From: Blastocatellia bacterium
Lineage (GTDB): Bacteria; Acidobacteriota; Blastocatellia; Pyrinomonadales; Pyrinomonadaceae
Assembly: GCA_003175865.1 (NCBI GenBank)
Contig: PSRF01000127.1
Span: 1-6,675 of the forward strand
Direction: 5' to 3'
Length of the DNA stretch: 6,675 bases
Below are positions 1 to 5,920 of the stretch, piece after piece; the first letter of the stretch is position 1; each line of letters opens with the position of its first letter. A program made the position numbers and the translations under genes. The notes under the pieces were generated by a model that saw only the letters and a list, made by a program, of their open reading frames with translations, was not told the origin of the DNA and did not search any database.

Positions 1-83
1 CTTCTGCCCGCCGCTATTTCACTTCGACCCATTTGGCACCGAGTTTCGTGAGCCGGGGCGGGTCAGCTATCCAACAGATTGTC
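1..83. other. Left edge, no supported gene
   Basis: This short stretch lies beyond the probable terminator of the sigma-factor gene. On the minus strand an ATG at 32-30 opens a frame that stays open to the window edge for only about ten codons and has no convincing ribosome binding site. On the plus strand, short open frames end at TGA 49-51 and TGA 88-90 and could be the tail of a convergent gene. None can be supported from this much sequence. An anti-sigma gene beginning here is possible but not shown. Confidence 0.4.
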
Positions 84-115
84 AAAATTGATTGCCCGCG
101 AGAGTCTGGCAATCA
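84..115 (-). terminator. Probable intrinsic terminator of the ECF sigma gene
   Basis: Read on the minus strand, an 8-bp perfect stem (TGATTGCC paired with GGCAATCA, plus-strand arms 89-96 and 108-115) encloses an 11-nt loop and is followed by A and then TTTT (87-84). It starts 7 nt after the TAG stop of the sigma gene. Position, strand and the T-run fit a Rho-independent terminator. The long loop and the four-base T-run make it a moderate one. It suggests the sigma gene is mostly transcribed alone. Confidence 0.55.
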
Positions 116-122
116 GGGATTG

Positions 123-782
123 CTACAAAGATCCTTCTAACTTACGTCGTAATTCCTGTCGTCCACGCGCGAGGCGCGACTTAACTGTTCCAATGCTGAT
201 ATCGAGTGCAGTTGCTATCTCTTCGTATGCGAACCCCTCGATATCTCTCAATACGACGGCTTCTCTATAAACCCTACGTAGACTCTTCAGAGCAGCTCTC
301 AAAGCCTCTTCCCGTTCTTGCGCAAGGGTGTGCTGTTCGGGTGTCAGAACAGCTTCGCACTTCAAAGTCGCGACCAATGACTGGCGTTGCTGGTCATCAG
401 TTGCATCCAGAGAAACGGTCACCTCGCGTTTCCGTCTACGCCACCAACGCCACCGATTTCTTGCCTGATTGATGGCTATTCGGTAAATCCAGGTCCGAAG
501 ATCAGACTCTCCTCTGAAATGGGCAATGCTTTGAAACGCTCTCAAAAACGTCTCTTGCGTTAGGTCTCTGGCCTCTTCCGGATTCTCAGTCAACCGGAAC
601 AGGAGTCCGTAGATTTCACCGGATCGTTCGTGTACCAGCTTCTCAAAGGCTGCTGCTTCGCCTCGCTTCAGTCTGTCAATGAACTTTTGGTCGGCAATTT
701 CGCGCGAATCGACTTCAGTCGCAGCTGCGACCTGCTCCAACTCGATTTGCCCGCGGAGGGCTAATGGCTCTCCGTAGCTCAC
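123..782 (-). CDS. ECF-subfamily RNA polymerase sigma-70 factor
   Basis: This is a 219-residue extracytoplasmic-function sigma factor of the RpoE/SigW kind. It would direct RNA polymerase to stress-type promoters, typically for envelope functions. Residues about 34-105 form sigma region 2, with the core-binding/-10 motif DLTQETFLRAF at 73-83 and the FRGESDLRTWIYRIAINQARN block at about 89-109. A basic WRWWRRRKRE linker follows at 111-120. Residues about 160-215 form region 4, whose helix-turn-helix ends in GTVKSRLARGRQEL (198-211) and reads the -35 element. About 33 extra residues precede region 2. The start is GTG, chosen because AGGGGGTGATCA directly before it matches the extended Shine-Dalgarno core at ten of eleven positions with 6-nt spacing. 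A sigma-E-like promoter lies upstream, and a likely terminator follows the stop. No anti-sigma gene is visible next to it. The family is certain; the regulon is unknown. Confidence 0.96.
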   Translation of the reverse strand: MSYGEPLALRGQIELEQVAAATEVDSREIADQKFIDRLKRGEAAAFEKLVHERSGEIYGLLFRLTENPEEARDLTQETFLRAFQSIAHFRGESDLRTWIYRIAINQARNRWRWWRRRKREVTVSLDATDDQQRQSLVATLKCEAVLTPEQHTLAQEREEALRAALKSLRRVYREAVVLRDIEGFAYEEIATALDISIGTVKSRLARGRQELRRKLEGSL

Positions 783-794
783 TGATCACCCCCT
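783..794 (-). promoter_or_regulatory. Extended Shine-Dalgarno of the sigma gene
   Basis: The minus strand reads AGGGGGTGATCA immediately before the GTG start. It differs from the full anti-16S complement AGGAGGTGATC at a single base. This fixes the GTG at 782-780 as the start and predicts efficient initiation. The preceding CCCC could pair with part of the G-run, giving a small hairpin that might temper translation; that is only a guess. Confidence 0.75.
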
Positions 795-830
795 GGGGCG
801 GGAATCGGAGCAGCTAATTGCCTTTGCCCA

Positions 831-866
831 TTCCCGGACAGGCGCTCGTTTAGACACCGTCCGGAA
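831..866. repeat. Inverted repeat over the ECF promoter start region
   Basis: TTCCCGGAC (831-839) and GTCCGGAA (859-866) form an interrupted inverted repeat with one unmatched C. The arms flank the -10 element and probable start site of the sigma gene. Only one arm would be in the transcript, so this is not an RNA hairpin of that message. A DNA operator is possible; chance is also possible. Confidence 0.35.
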
Positions 867-878
867 AAGATTTGTTCC
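850..878 (-). promoter_or_regulatory. ECF (sigma-E-type) promoter of the sigma gene
   Basis: On the minus strand GGAAC (878-874) is followed after 18 nt by GTCTAA (855-850). This matches the GGAAC...GTCTAA architecture known for RpoE-group promoters, with the usual spacing. Transcription would start near 842-845, leaving a leader of about 60 nt before the GTG. Because it sits in front of an ECF sigma gene, positive autoregulation is the natural reading. No TTGACA/TATAAT pair competes with it on this strand close by. Confidence 0.75.
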
Positions 879-964
879 CAAATAAACTTCATCCAGTTTT
901 TACACACAAAGGTGAGGTCTGTTCGCCCTACTTCTGCCAGTTAGATGCAGTTCCGAGCACCTGC

Positions 965-994
965 TTGACAACTTTTCGTACGCGCCATTAGAGT
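965..994 (+). promoter_or_regulatory. Housekeeping-type promoter of the TPR-hydrolase-TPR operon
   Basis: A perfect -35 TTGACA (965-970) is followed after 18 nt by TAGAGT (989-994), which matches the -10 consensus at four of six positions. Predicted start is near 1001, about 60 nt before the GTG of the first operon gene. A TATCAT at 1007-1012 is a better -10 hexamer but has no recognisable -35 at the right distance. This promoter faces away from the ECF promoter in the same intergenic region. Confidence 0.6.
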
Positions 995-1061
995 GACAAT
1001 TTCTTTTATCATACACCTAAAAGAACGTAGCTCACTATGACGACTTGCGAGAGGAAAATAC

Positions 1062-1859
1062 GTGGCAAAGTATAAGAAGAAAGTTGCTCGCCAACTACAA
1101 CAGGATCGTTTTCGCGACACAACCATGGGGTTGTTTGATCGGCTTGGCGATGCACTAGAAGGTAAAGGTAAGACGATTTTATACGGGCTCGGCGGACTGA
1201 TTGTCGTCGGGTTGTTAGTTGTTTTCTTTGTTAAATGGAATAACCGGAAGAACGACGAAGCACGCGAGGCCATGGGTCGAGCAATTACGATTGCCACTAC
1301 TCCAGTTTCCCCCTCTGGCCCTGGAACCTCGACGAGTTTTGGCTCCGATCAGGAGCGCGCACAACGAGCTGTCGCAGAGTTCGAAAAGGTTGCGGCTAAA
1401 TATGGTGATCCCTATCGTAGCCAGGCTCAATTTTTTGCGGCCTCTAATCGTCTCGTGTTAGATCGGCCGAAGGCTATTTCTGAGTTAACCGAACTTACAA
1501 AGAGCTCAGTTAAGCAAGTAGCGATACTCGCTAAGTTCGCGCTGGGACAGGCTAAGGAGAGCGACGGGAAGTACGATGAGGCAGCGCAGCTTTACCAGGA
1601 AATCGCACGGGCGAATGATTCAACGGTAACGCCAGAAAGCGCCAACTTGAGACTGGCCAAAGTCTATGTCAAGCAGGGCAAGAAAAAAGAAGCCGCCGAT
1701 CTGCTGTTCAATATCGTCGATGCTTCGCGTAAAGCCAAAGATTCTGATCAACTTCCTAAGCCGCCGTCTTCGGCCGCGCGGGACGCCGCGACAGAGTTGC
1801 AGAAAATCGATCCCGAGCGCTACGCACAGTTGCCACCTGAAGCCCCAATGCTTGGCTGA
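1062..1859 (+). CDS. Membrane-anchored TPR protein, YfgM-like (TPR_21 type)
   Basis: The 265-residue product begins with a basic cytoplasmic segment (MAKYKKKVARQ), then a short FDRLGDALEGKGK stretch. One transmembrane helix follows at about 38-58 (ILYGLGGLIVVGLLVVFFV). A charged neck leads into a low-complexity Pro/Ser/Gly/Thr linker (79-95) and then TPR-like helical pairs from about 98 to 225. These include AVAEFEKVAAKYGDPYRSQA, YDEAAQLYQEIARAN and LRLAKVYVKQGKKKEAADLL. This matches YfgM-type ancillary translocon/chaperone-contact proteins: single pass, N-in, TPRs outside. The start is GTG with AGAGGA six bases upstream; a stop at 1038-1040 rules out a longer form. ATG 1125 (MGLFDRLGD) is possible but lacks a ribosome site. 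It is the first gene of an apparent three-gene operon, 22 nt before the next. Fold and topology are well supported; the exact partner is unknown. Confidence 0.85.
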   Translation: MAKYKKKVARQLQQDRFRDTTMGLFDRLGDALEGKGKTILYGLGGLIVVGLLVVFFVKWNNRKNDEAREAMGRAITIATTPVSPSGPGTSTSFGSDQERAQRAVAEFEKVAAKYGDPYRSQAQFFAASNRLVLDRPKAISELTELTKSSVKQVAILAKFALGQAKESDGKYDEAAQLYQEIARANDSTVTPESANLRLAKVYVKQGKKKEAADLLFNIVDASRKAKDSDQLPKPPSSAARDAATELQKIDPERYAQLPPEAPMLG

Positions 1860-1881
1860 TAGATTCTCCAGACAATAGACA

Positions 1882-3027
1882 TTGGACAACCTTACCCACT
1901 CGCTCGTCGGATTAGCGGCAGCCAAAGCGGGCCTGGAGAAACTTTCACCCGGCGCCACAGTCTTGTGCGTGCTTGCAGCAAACGCTCCTGATGCAGACAT
2001 CGTTGTATTGGTCTTTGGGGATCGGTGGTCTTTCTTGCAGCACCACCGAGGTATCTCCCACTCCATTGTCGGCACGCTGGTCCTGGCGATTCTAATTCCT
2101 CTCATTTTTTATGCAGTTGACTTGATTTGGAGTCGACTGCGTGATCGGCCACCGGCCACGAATTTACGCGGACTACTCATTGCCTCGGTGCTAGTGAGTG
2201 CTACTCATCCGCTGCTCGACTGGACCAACAATTACGGAATTCGACTGCTGCTGCCATGGAAGTCAACATGGTTCTATGGTGACCTCGTGTTTATTGTCGA
2301 TCCGTTCATCTGGCTGGTATTCGGAATTGCAGGATTTCTCCTGACCTCTCGCACAAGAGTACAAAGACTTAACTGGTTGGTGCTGGGCACAGTTACAACG
2401 GTGATCGTGTTGTTTGCGATGAGAAGAATCGGTGCGACGCACGCGAACGTAATCGCGTTGTTATGGCTTAGTGGTCTCGGACTAGGTGTGTTGTTCTGCT
2501 TTCGCAAATCAGCTGAGCAGTGGGGCCGAAACACCGCACTCGCCGCGTTTGTATTTCTTGGTTTCTACTGGAGTGCGCTCGCTTACGCTCATCAGGTTGC
2601 TCTCAACAAGGCTAGCGCCCAAGCCGCAGCCGTCGCCAATATGAACGGTGAATCGGTCTCGCGAGTAGCGGCAATGCCGACCGCCGCTAACCCTTTTGGT
2701 TGGGACGTGGTTTTTGAAACCGATCATGCCGTCTATCGGTTTCCGCTCTCAATAATTCATGAAACGTCAAACCAGAATGTTGTCAGATATGAGAAGTGGC
2801 CTCCAAGTTTGGCGCAGCAGATAGTAAAGCTATCAAATGATCGCCGCCTTCGGACATTTCTGGGCTTTGCACGTTTTCCGGTGGCACAACTGCAGGATCC
2901 TGATTGCACAACTCAAACCTTCGTTCAACTAGCTGATTTGCGTTACACTGAGCCTGGAAGGTCGAGAGGGTCATTTACGCTGGAACTTCCTGTGGATTGC
3001 GCAAGCACCCAGAGCCCAGACAGATGA
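1882..3027 (+). CDS. YdjM-like membrane-bound metal-dependent hydrolase
   Basis: This is a 381-residue multi-pass inner-membrane protein of the YdjM family, often described as LexA-regulated membrane-bound metal-dependent hydrolases. Family hallmarks are clear: the N-terminus MDNLTHSLVGL with H6, NAPDAD at 34-39, HHRGISH at 54-60, and HPLLDWTNNYG at 109-119. This set of His, Asp and Asn residues is the likely metal site. Hydrophobic segments lie around 60-83, 96-108, 136-155, 163-180, 190-207 and 216-236, followed by a soluble C-terminal domain from about 250. The start is TTG: an in-frame stop at 1876-1878 excludes anything longer, and the sequence from TTG reproduces the conserved family N-terminus. 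There is no clear Shine-Dalgarno, so translation may be coupled to the gene 22 nt upstream. Its stop overlaps the next start (ATGA). The natural substrate is unknown, and no LexA box was recognised. Confidence 0.9.
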   Translation: MDNLTHSLVGLAAAKAGLEKLSPGATVLCVLAANAPDADIVVLVFGDRWSFLQHHRGISHSIVGTLVLAILIPLIFYAVDLIWSRLRDRPPATNLRGLLIASVLVSATHPLLDWTNNYGIRLLLPWKSTWFYGDLVFIVDPFIWLVFGIAGFLLTSRTRVQRLNWLVLGTVTTVIVLFAMRRIGATHANVIALLWLSGLGLGVLFCFRKSAEQWGRNTALAAFVFLGFYWSALAYAHQVALNKASAQAAAVANMNGESVSRVAAMPTAANPFGWDVVFETDHAVYRFPLSIIHETSNQNVVRYEKWPPSLAQQIVKLSNDRRLRTFLGFARFPVAQLQDPDCTTQTFVQLADLRYTEPGRSRGSFTLELPVDCASTQSPDR

Positions 3028-4436
3028 GCGAATTGAAAAAGTTTAATAATCTCGCCGCCCTGGCTGAAGAAAACGAACGAAAGCACGCGACGGTCCTTCC
3101 CATCGTCGCAAGTGTTAGGGTCTCTCCTGGTCCATATCTCGCGATCTCAAGTGTAATGACATTTTGTTCGGCTCTGTTATTGCGAGCGCACCATGACGCG
3201 TGGGCCTTGGCGGGCATTGTTGGGGCATGGTTGTTCTTGCCACTGCTTGCTTTGACGGATCGAATTGTGTTCGATGGCAAAGGCTTAATGAAAAGTGGAC
3301 CGATTCGTTCATTACTTAAATTATTCCGCGGCAACTACGGACGATTATTGATAGACGACTTCGAAACGGTCGAAACAAATGCTGTTCGGACTTTACGACG
3401 AGGTGGCAGGGTCCGTTACCGATATCGCACGCAGATAACAGGGAAAGGTAAAGAGTTCGTAATCGCGTCTGGTGGTCAGGCTTACCGTAAATTAATTCGT
3501 GAACTGCTTCCCCTAATTCACGACGATAAGCTTGATAATCGCAGTCGGGATTTGCGCGATTATTTGAACGACCCGCGGTTGGTTAATCAAAAGACCCGTC
3601 TTTCGAAGCTTGCTTCAGCCCAAGTCCTGGACGTTGCAAATGATGACTTCCGCCTGGGAGGAAAAAGCGCTGTCAATAGCCCCCACTCAAAAGAGGACAT
3701 GGAGCGCGCGCACCTCCTTCGACGTCTTGGCAATGAACTTCGTATCGCAGGGAGACTACGAGAAGCGAGCGAGGCATTTCGTCGTGCGCTAAACGTCACG
3801 CCAAACGCGGCTTGGCTAATTTACGACTTCGCGAGGTTGCTTCGTTCACAGGCAAGTGCGCAATCTGACGTTCGTTTGCTAAATCGGGCACGGGCGGCGC
3901 TGCGACTTGCGTGTGTGCGTGCAAAGAATGATCTAAGCTTGCTACCGCTGATTGGCGAGAGCTTCCTGGAGTGTGGTGACTCTAGGCAGGCGCGACAGGT
4001 ACTCCAAAGAGTAGTCGAAGTTGAGAGTGGTAATTTCAAAGCACGAATGGGCTTAGCTGATATCGCCTTGCGCGAAGGAAAGTTGGCACATGTTATTCAC
4101 CACTATCACGAAGCTGCTCGTGTCACTAGTGAGGAATCGCTGGTTCGCTACGCGCGACGTGAAGCGGACTACTATCTAACACTGAACAATGACGACGATT
4201 ATCTCGCTGCTGAACTCAGGAGGATCAATTGGCTGCAAAACGTTATGCGCGTGCGTCGGCTGGCGGCTCGTGCGACAAATGGGGCAGTCCTGGTCGCATT
4301 GATTGGTGGCTTTGTCGATCCACTAGCAAGTAGTCTTGGTTGGTCGCTCGCTTCATCTGCCCTGGTTGTTTGGCTTCTCACCGTCATCGGTACCCGAGCT
4401 CTCTTCAAAAGAGCCAAGCCTCGAACCGCGTCTTAG
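3024..4436 (+). CDS. Membrane protein with PH-like domain and TPR repeats
   Basis: The ATG overlaps the previous stop as ATGA, giving a 470-residue protein. An in-frame TTG at 2997 would add nine residues but has no better ribosome site. Layout: short N-terminus; membrane hairpin at about 38-54 and 60-78; a beta-rich bacterial PH-like domain at about 79-166 (begins DRIVFDGKGLMKSGPIR and ends in an amphipathic helix QAYRKLIRELLPLI). A charged linker follows. TPR-like helices run from about 228 to 376 (LLRRLGNELRIAGRLREASEAF, RQARQVLQRVVEVESGNFKARMGLA). A second membrane hairpin lies at about 419-436 and 438-459, and the tail is basic. Two hairpins place the PH and TPR parts on the same side, and the many Lys/Arg residues argue for the cytoplasm. 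It is last in the operon, followed by a terminator. No specific function is recognised; a scaffold role is inferred. Confidence 0.8.
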   Translation: MSELKKFNNLAALAEENERKHATVLPIVASVRVSPGPYLAISSVMTFCSALLLRAHHDAWALAGIVGAWLFLPLLALTDRIVFDGKGLMKSGPIRSLLKLFRGNYGRLLIDDFETVETNAVRTLRRGGRVRYRYRTQITGKGKEFVIASGGQAYRKLIRELLPLIHDDKLDNRSRDLRDYLNDPRLVNQKTRLSKLASAQVLDVANDDFRLGGKSAVNSPHSKEDMERAHLLRRLGNELRIAGRLREASEAFRRALNVTPNAAWLIYDFARLLRSQASAQSDVRLLNRARAALRLACVRAKNDLSLLPLIGESFLECGDSRQARQVLQRVVEVESGNFKARMGLADIALREGKLAHVIHHYHEAARVTSEESLVRYARREADYYLTLNNDDDYLAAELRRINWLQNVMRVRRLAARATNGAVLVALIGGFVDPLASSLGWSLASSALVVWLLTVIGTRALFKRAKPRTAS

Positions 4437-4454
4437 GAGACACAAAAGACAAGA

Positions 4455-4480
4455 GTGGAAGCATTCGCTTCCACCCTTTT
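4455..4480 (+). terminator. Intrinsic terminator between convergent genes
   Basis: GTGGAAGC (4455-4462) and GCTTCCAC (4467-4474) form a perfect 8-bp stem with a 4-nt ATTC loop, followed by CC and TTTT (4477-4480). It lies 19 nt after the TAG of the TPR/PH gene. On the minus strand the stem is followed by TCTTGTCTTTT, so it may also stop transcripts of the convergent ATP-grasp gene that ends at 4503. Confidence 0.85.
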
Positions 4481-4502
4481 GCTGTTGGTCAAACTTCAAC
4501 CG

Positions 4503-5618
4503 TCAGTTCTTCTTCCTTCGCGTGACAGCTTTCCTGGCAGTCGTTGTTGTCGCCTTCTTGCCAACACTGGCTGAACTGTCCGGTGGGACCACCGCTGTTT
4601 CAGCTGCCTTCGTTTCCGATCTGGGTGTAACCGTACGCGCCTTTTGTTCGGATGACGCAGCAACTGCGAACGTACGCACCGGTTCAGGATTTAGAAACGA
4701 ATCCCAACGGTAACGTGGCTGCTCACGTTTTTCAGCGAGTCGTTTGAACACAAGGTCAGTTACAGCCTGCGTAATCCAGTTGTGATAGAACTCGCCGACA
4801 GACGCGAGTTCAGCGTCTGGCGCTGGATTCATGAAATCGATTGCGTACGGGATGCCGTCTTTGATCGCGAACTCGACTGTGTTGACGTCATAGCCTAACG
4901 CTGTGCAGAGTGTACGTACATCCCTTTTTACGCGTTCTGCAAGTTCAGGAGCGAGATACTCCGGATCGTGAACGTACTGCTCTCCTGACAAATAGGGTTT
5001 GCGAGGATCGTAAGCCATAATCATGACCTCTTCCTGACCAACGCAATAACAGCGCACAAACTGATCGAACGCTATCGACTGCTGAAGAGTCATGCATAAC
5101 GTTCCGGTCTGATCGTACTCAGTCCATAGTTCTTCAAGTGAATTGATCTTGGAAACATTTTTCCAGCCCCCACCATCGAACGGCTTTAAGAAAGCTGGCA
5201 GTCCTACCCAGTCGAGTATTCCTTGCCAGTCGATTGGGAACTCCAGGTTACGCAAACTCTCGCTTACGATGCTCTCGATGTAATCCTTTTGAGGAAGTAG
5301 AACAGTTCGCGGAACAGCAACGCCGAGCTTTTCAGCCAATGAGTAGTTAAAAAACTTGTCATCTGCCGACCACCAGAATGGGTTGTTGATGATGATCGTT
5401 CCTTCAAGTGCCAACCGTTTAAGTGTCGCTCGATAAAACGGCACTTCGTGTGAAATCCGGTCAATGACCAGATCATATGCTGGAGGTGCGTCGTGGCGGA
5501 TGCCTCCGAGTTTGATATATTCAGCGATTACGTCGCCTTTGCCACGATCGTTGATGCCCTTGATGAGTGCCTCGGGAAAAGTCTTCTCGCGGCCAACCAA
5601 AATTCCTACCCGCTTCAT
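4503..5618 (-). CDS. ATP-grasp domain protein with basic C-terminal tail
   Basis: This is a 371-residue ATP-grasp enzyme, a superfamily that uses ATP to activate a carboxylate through an acyl-phosphate and usually join it to an amine. An N-terminal Rossmann-like part starts MKRVGILVGREKTFPEAL. ATP-grasp marks follow: DKFFNYSLAEKLGVAVPRT (87-105), the ATP lysine and glycine-rich loop FLKPFDGGGWKNVSKI (143-158, K145), and metal-site residues in NTVEFAIKDG...YAIDFMNPAPD (E249, D261, N264). After about 315 the protein turns into a disordered Ala/Thr/Ser/Lys/Arg tail ending KKATTTTARKAVTRRKKN, like histone H1. The ATG at 5618 is preferred because it opens the conserved N-terminus and has AAAGGA 11 nt upstream; a TTG at 5663 would add 15 residues. 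A strong promoter and two leader inverted repeats lie upstream. The substrate is unknown, and the neighbours give no firm clue. Confidence 0.88.
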   Translation of the reverse strand: MKRVGILVGREKTFPEALIKGINDRGKGDVIAEYIKLGGIRHDAPPAYDLVIDRISHEVPFYRATLKRLALEGTIIINNPFWWSADDKFFNYSLAEKLGVAVPRTVLLPQKDYIESIVSESLRNLEFPIDWQGILDWVGLPAFLKPFDGGGWKNVSKINSLEELWTEYDQTGTLCMTLQQSIAFDQFVRCYCVGQEEVMIMAYDPRKPYLSGEQYVHDPEYLAPELAERVKRDVRTLCTALGYDVNTVEFAIKDGIPYAIDFMNPAPDAELASVGEFYHNWITQAVTDLVFKRLAEKREQPRYRWDSFLNPEPVRTFAVAASSEQKARTVTPRSETKAAETAVVPPDSSASVGKKATTTTARKAVTRRKKN

Positions 5619-5645
5619 ATGTAAAACAGTCCTTTCACTGGTAAT

Positions 5646-5658
5646 GCCACCTGGTGGC
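5646..5658 (-). repeat. Perfect palindrome in the ATP-grasp leader
   Basis: GCCACC and GGTGGC flank a single central base. In the minus-strand transcript this can fold as a 5-bp stem with a 3-nt CAG loop, 10 nt upstream of the AAAGGA ribosome site. It may be a small leader hairpin or a dyad protein site. It falls inside the optional 15-residue N-terminal extension, so if the TTG start were used it would be coding. Confidence 0.5.
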
Positions 5659-5678
5659 TTCAAAATGAGTGCGTTTTA

Positions 5679-5700
5679 ACCACAGTCAGGGGTCTGTGGT
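5679..5700 (-). repeat. Leader hairpin just after the ATP-grasp promoter
   Basis: ACCACAG (5679-5685) and CTGTGGT (5694-5700) are a perfect 7-bp inverted repeat with an 8-nt loop. It begins about 10 nt downstream of the predicted transcription start of the ATP-grasp gene. No T-run follows on either strand, so it is not a plain terminator. A 5' stabilising hairpin or a repressor operator would both fit. Confidence 0.5.
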
Positions 5701-5716
5701 CTTGCGGAAACGAAGC

Positions 5717-5745
5717 AAAATACCCGTCGACTACCTGCTTGTCAA
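5717..5745 (-). promoter_or_regulatory. Promoter of the ATP-grasp gene
   Basis: On the minus strand a perfect TTGACA (5745-5740) is separated by 17 nt from TATTTT (5722-5717), which matches the -10 consensus at four of six positions. Transcription would begin near 5710, giving a leader of about 90 nt that holds two inverted repeats. The spacing and the perfect -35 make this a strong housekeeping-sigma candidate. Confidence 0.7.
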
Positions 5746-5817
5746 ACGACTGCAATGCGGCATCAGGCATCCGGTTCTGTGAAGCTTGGCATCAATGTTC
5801 ACAAGACGTCTGGCTCA

Positions 5818-5846
5818 GCTACATTTTGGAAGGCCTGTGTTACAAT
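5818..5846 (+). promoter_or_regulatory. Extended -10 promoter of the LolA-like gene
   Basis: TGTTACAAT contains an extended -10 (TG at 5838-5839, TACAAT at 5841-5846, five of six matches). The -35 position 17 nt upstream reads GCTACA, only three of six, which is typical where an extended -10 compensates. The expected start near 5853 leaves a leader of about 68 nt to the TTG at 5921. No second hairpin or riboswitch-like fold was recognised in that leader. Confidence 0.6.
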
Positions 5847-5908
5847 TCGCCTTCTTTTGCGGTTAGCTTCCCCAACTGTAGCCCCGTCATCGCGACGAAC
5901 TAAATTCC

Positions 5909-5914
5909 GAGGAG
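5909..5914 (+). promoter_or_regulatory. Ribosome binding site deciding a TTG start
   Basis: GAGGAG ends 6 nt before TTG 5921. This strong Shine-Dalgarno, together with the signal peptide that begins exactly at that codon, identifies a gene that has no ATG start. Confidence 0.8.
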
Positions 5915-5920
5915 AAGGTT

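Noticed and set aside
1007..1012. TATCAT as the -10 of the operon promoter
   Set aside because: It is a good hexamer but lacks a -35 at 16-18 nt; the TTGACA-N18-TAGAGT pair upstream explains the region better.
1037..1075. 12-codon ATG open frame overlapping the GTG start of the first TPR gene
   Set aside because: It has no ribosome site of its own and no sign of conservation, so it is probably chance rather than a leader peptide.
941..1297. 118-residue minus-strand open frame over the promoter and start of the first TPR gene
   Set aside because: It overlaps a well-supported gene antisense, has Ser/Arg/Pro-rich shadow composition and no recognisable domain.
1620..2105. 161-residue minus-strand open frame across the junction of the first two operon genes
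   Set aside because: It is antisense to two genes with clear family motifs and shows no domain or ribosome site.
2997..3023. Upstream TTG start for the PH/TPR gene
   Set aside because: It adds nine residues inside the YdjM-like gene with no better ribosome site; the ATGA overlap at 3024 is the more usual operon arrangement.
4336..4713. 125-residue plus-strand open frame spanning the convergent junction
   Set aside because: It runs through the terminator hairpin and antisense to the ATP-grasp tail; composition fits a shadow of the low-complexity tail.
5619..5663. TTG start adding 15 residues to the ATP-grasp protein
   Set aside because: The extension includes the leader palindrome and the AAAGGA ribosome site of the ATG at 5618, which opens the conserved MKRVGIL N-terminus.
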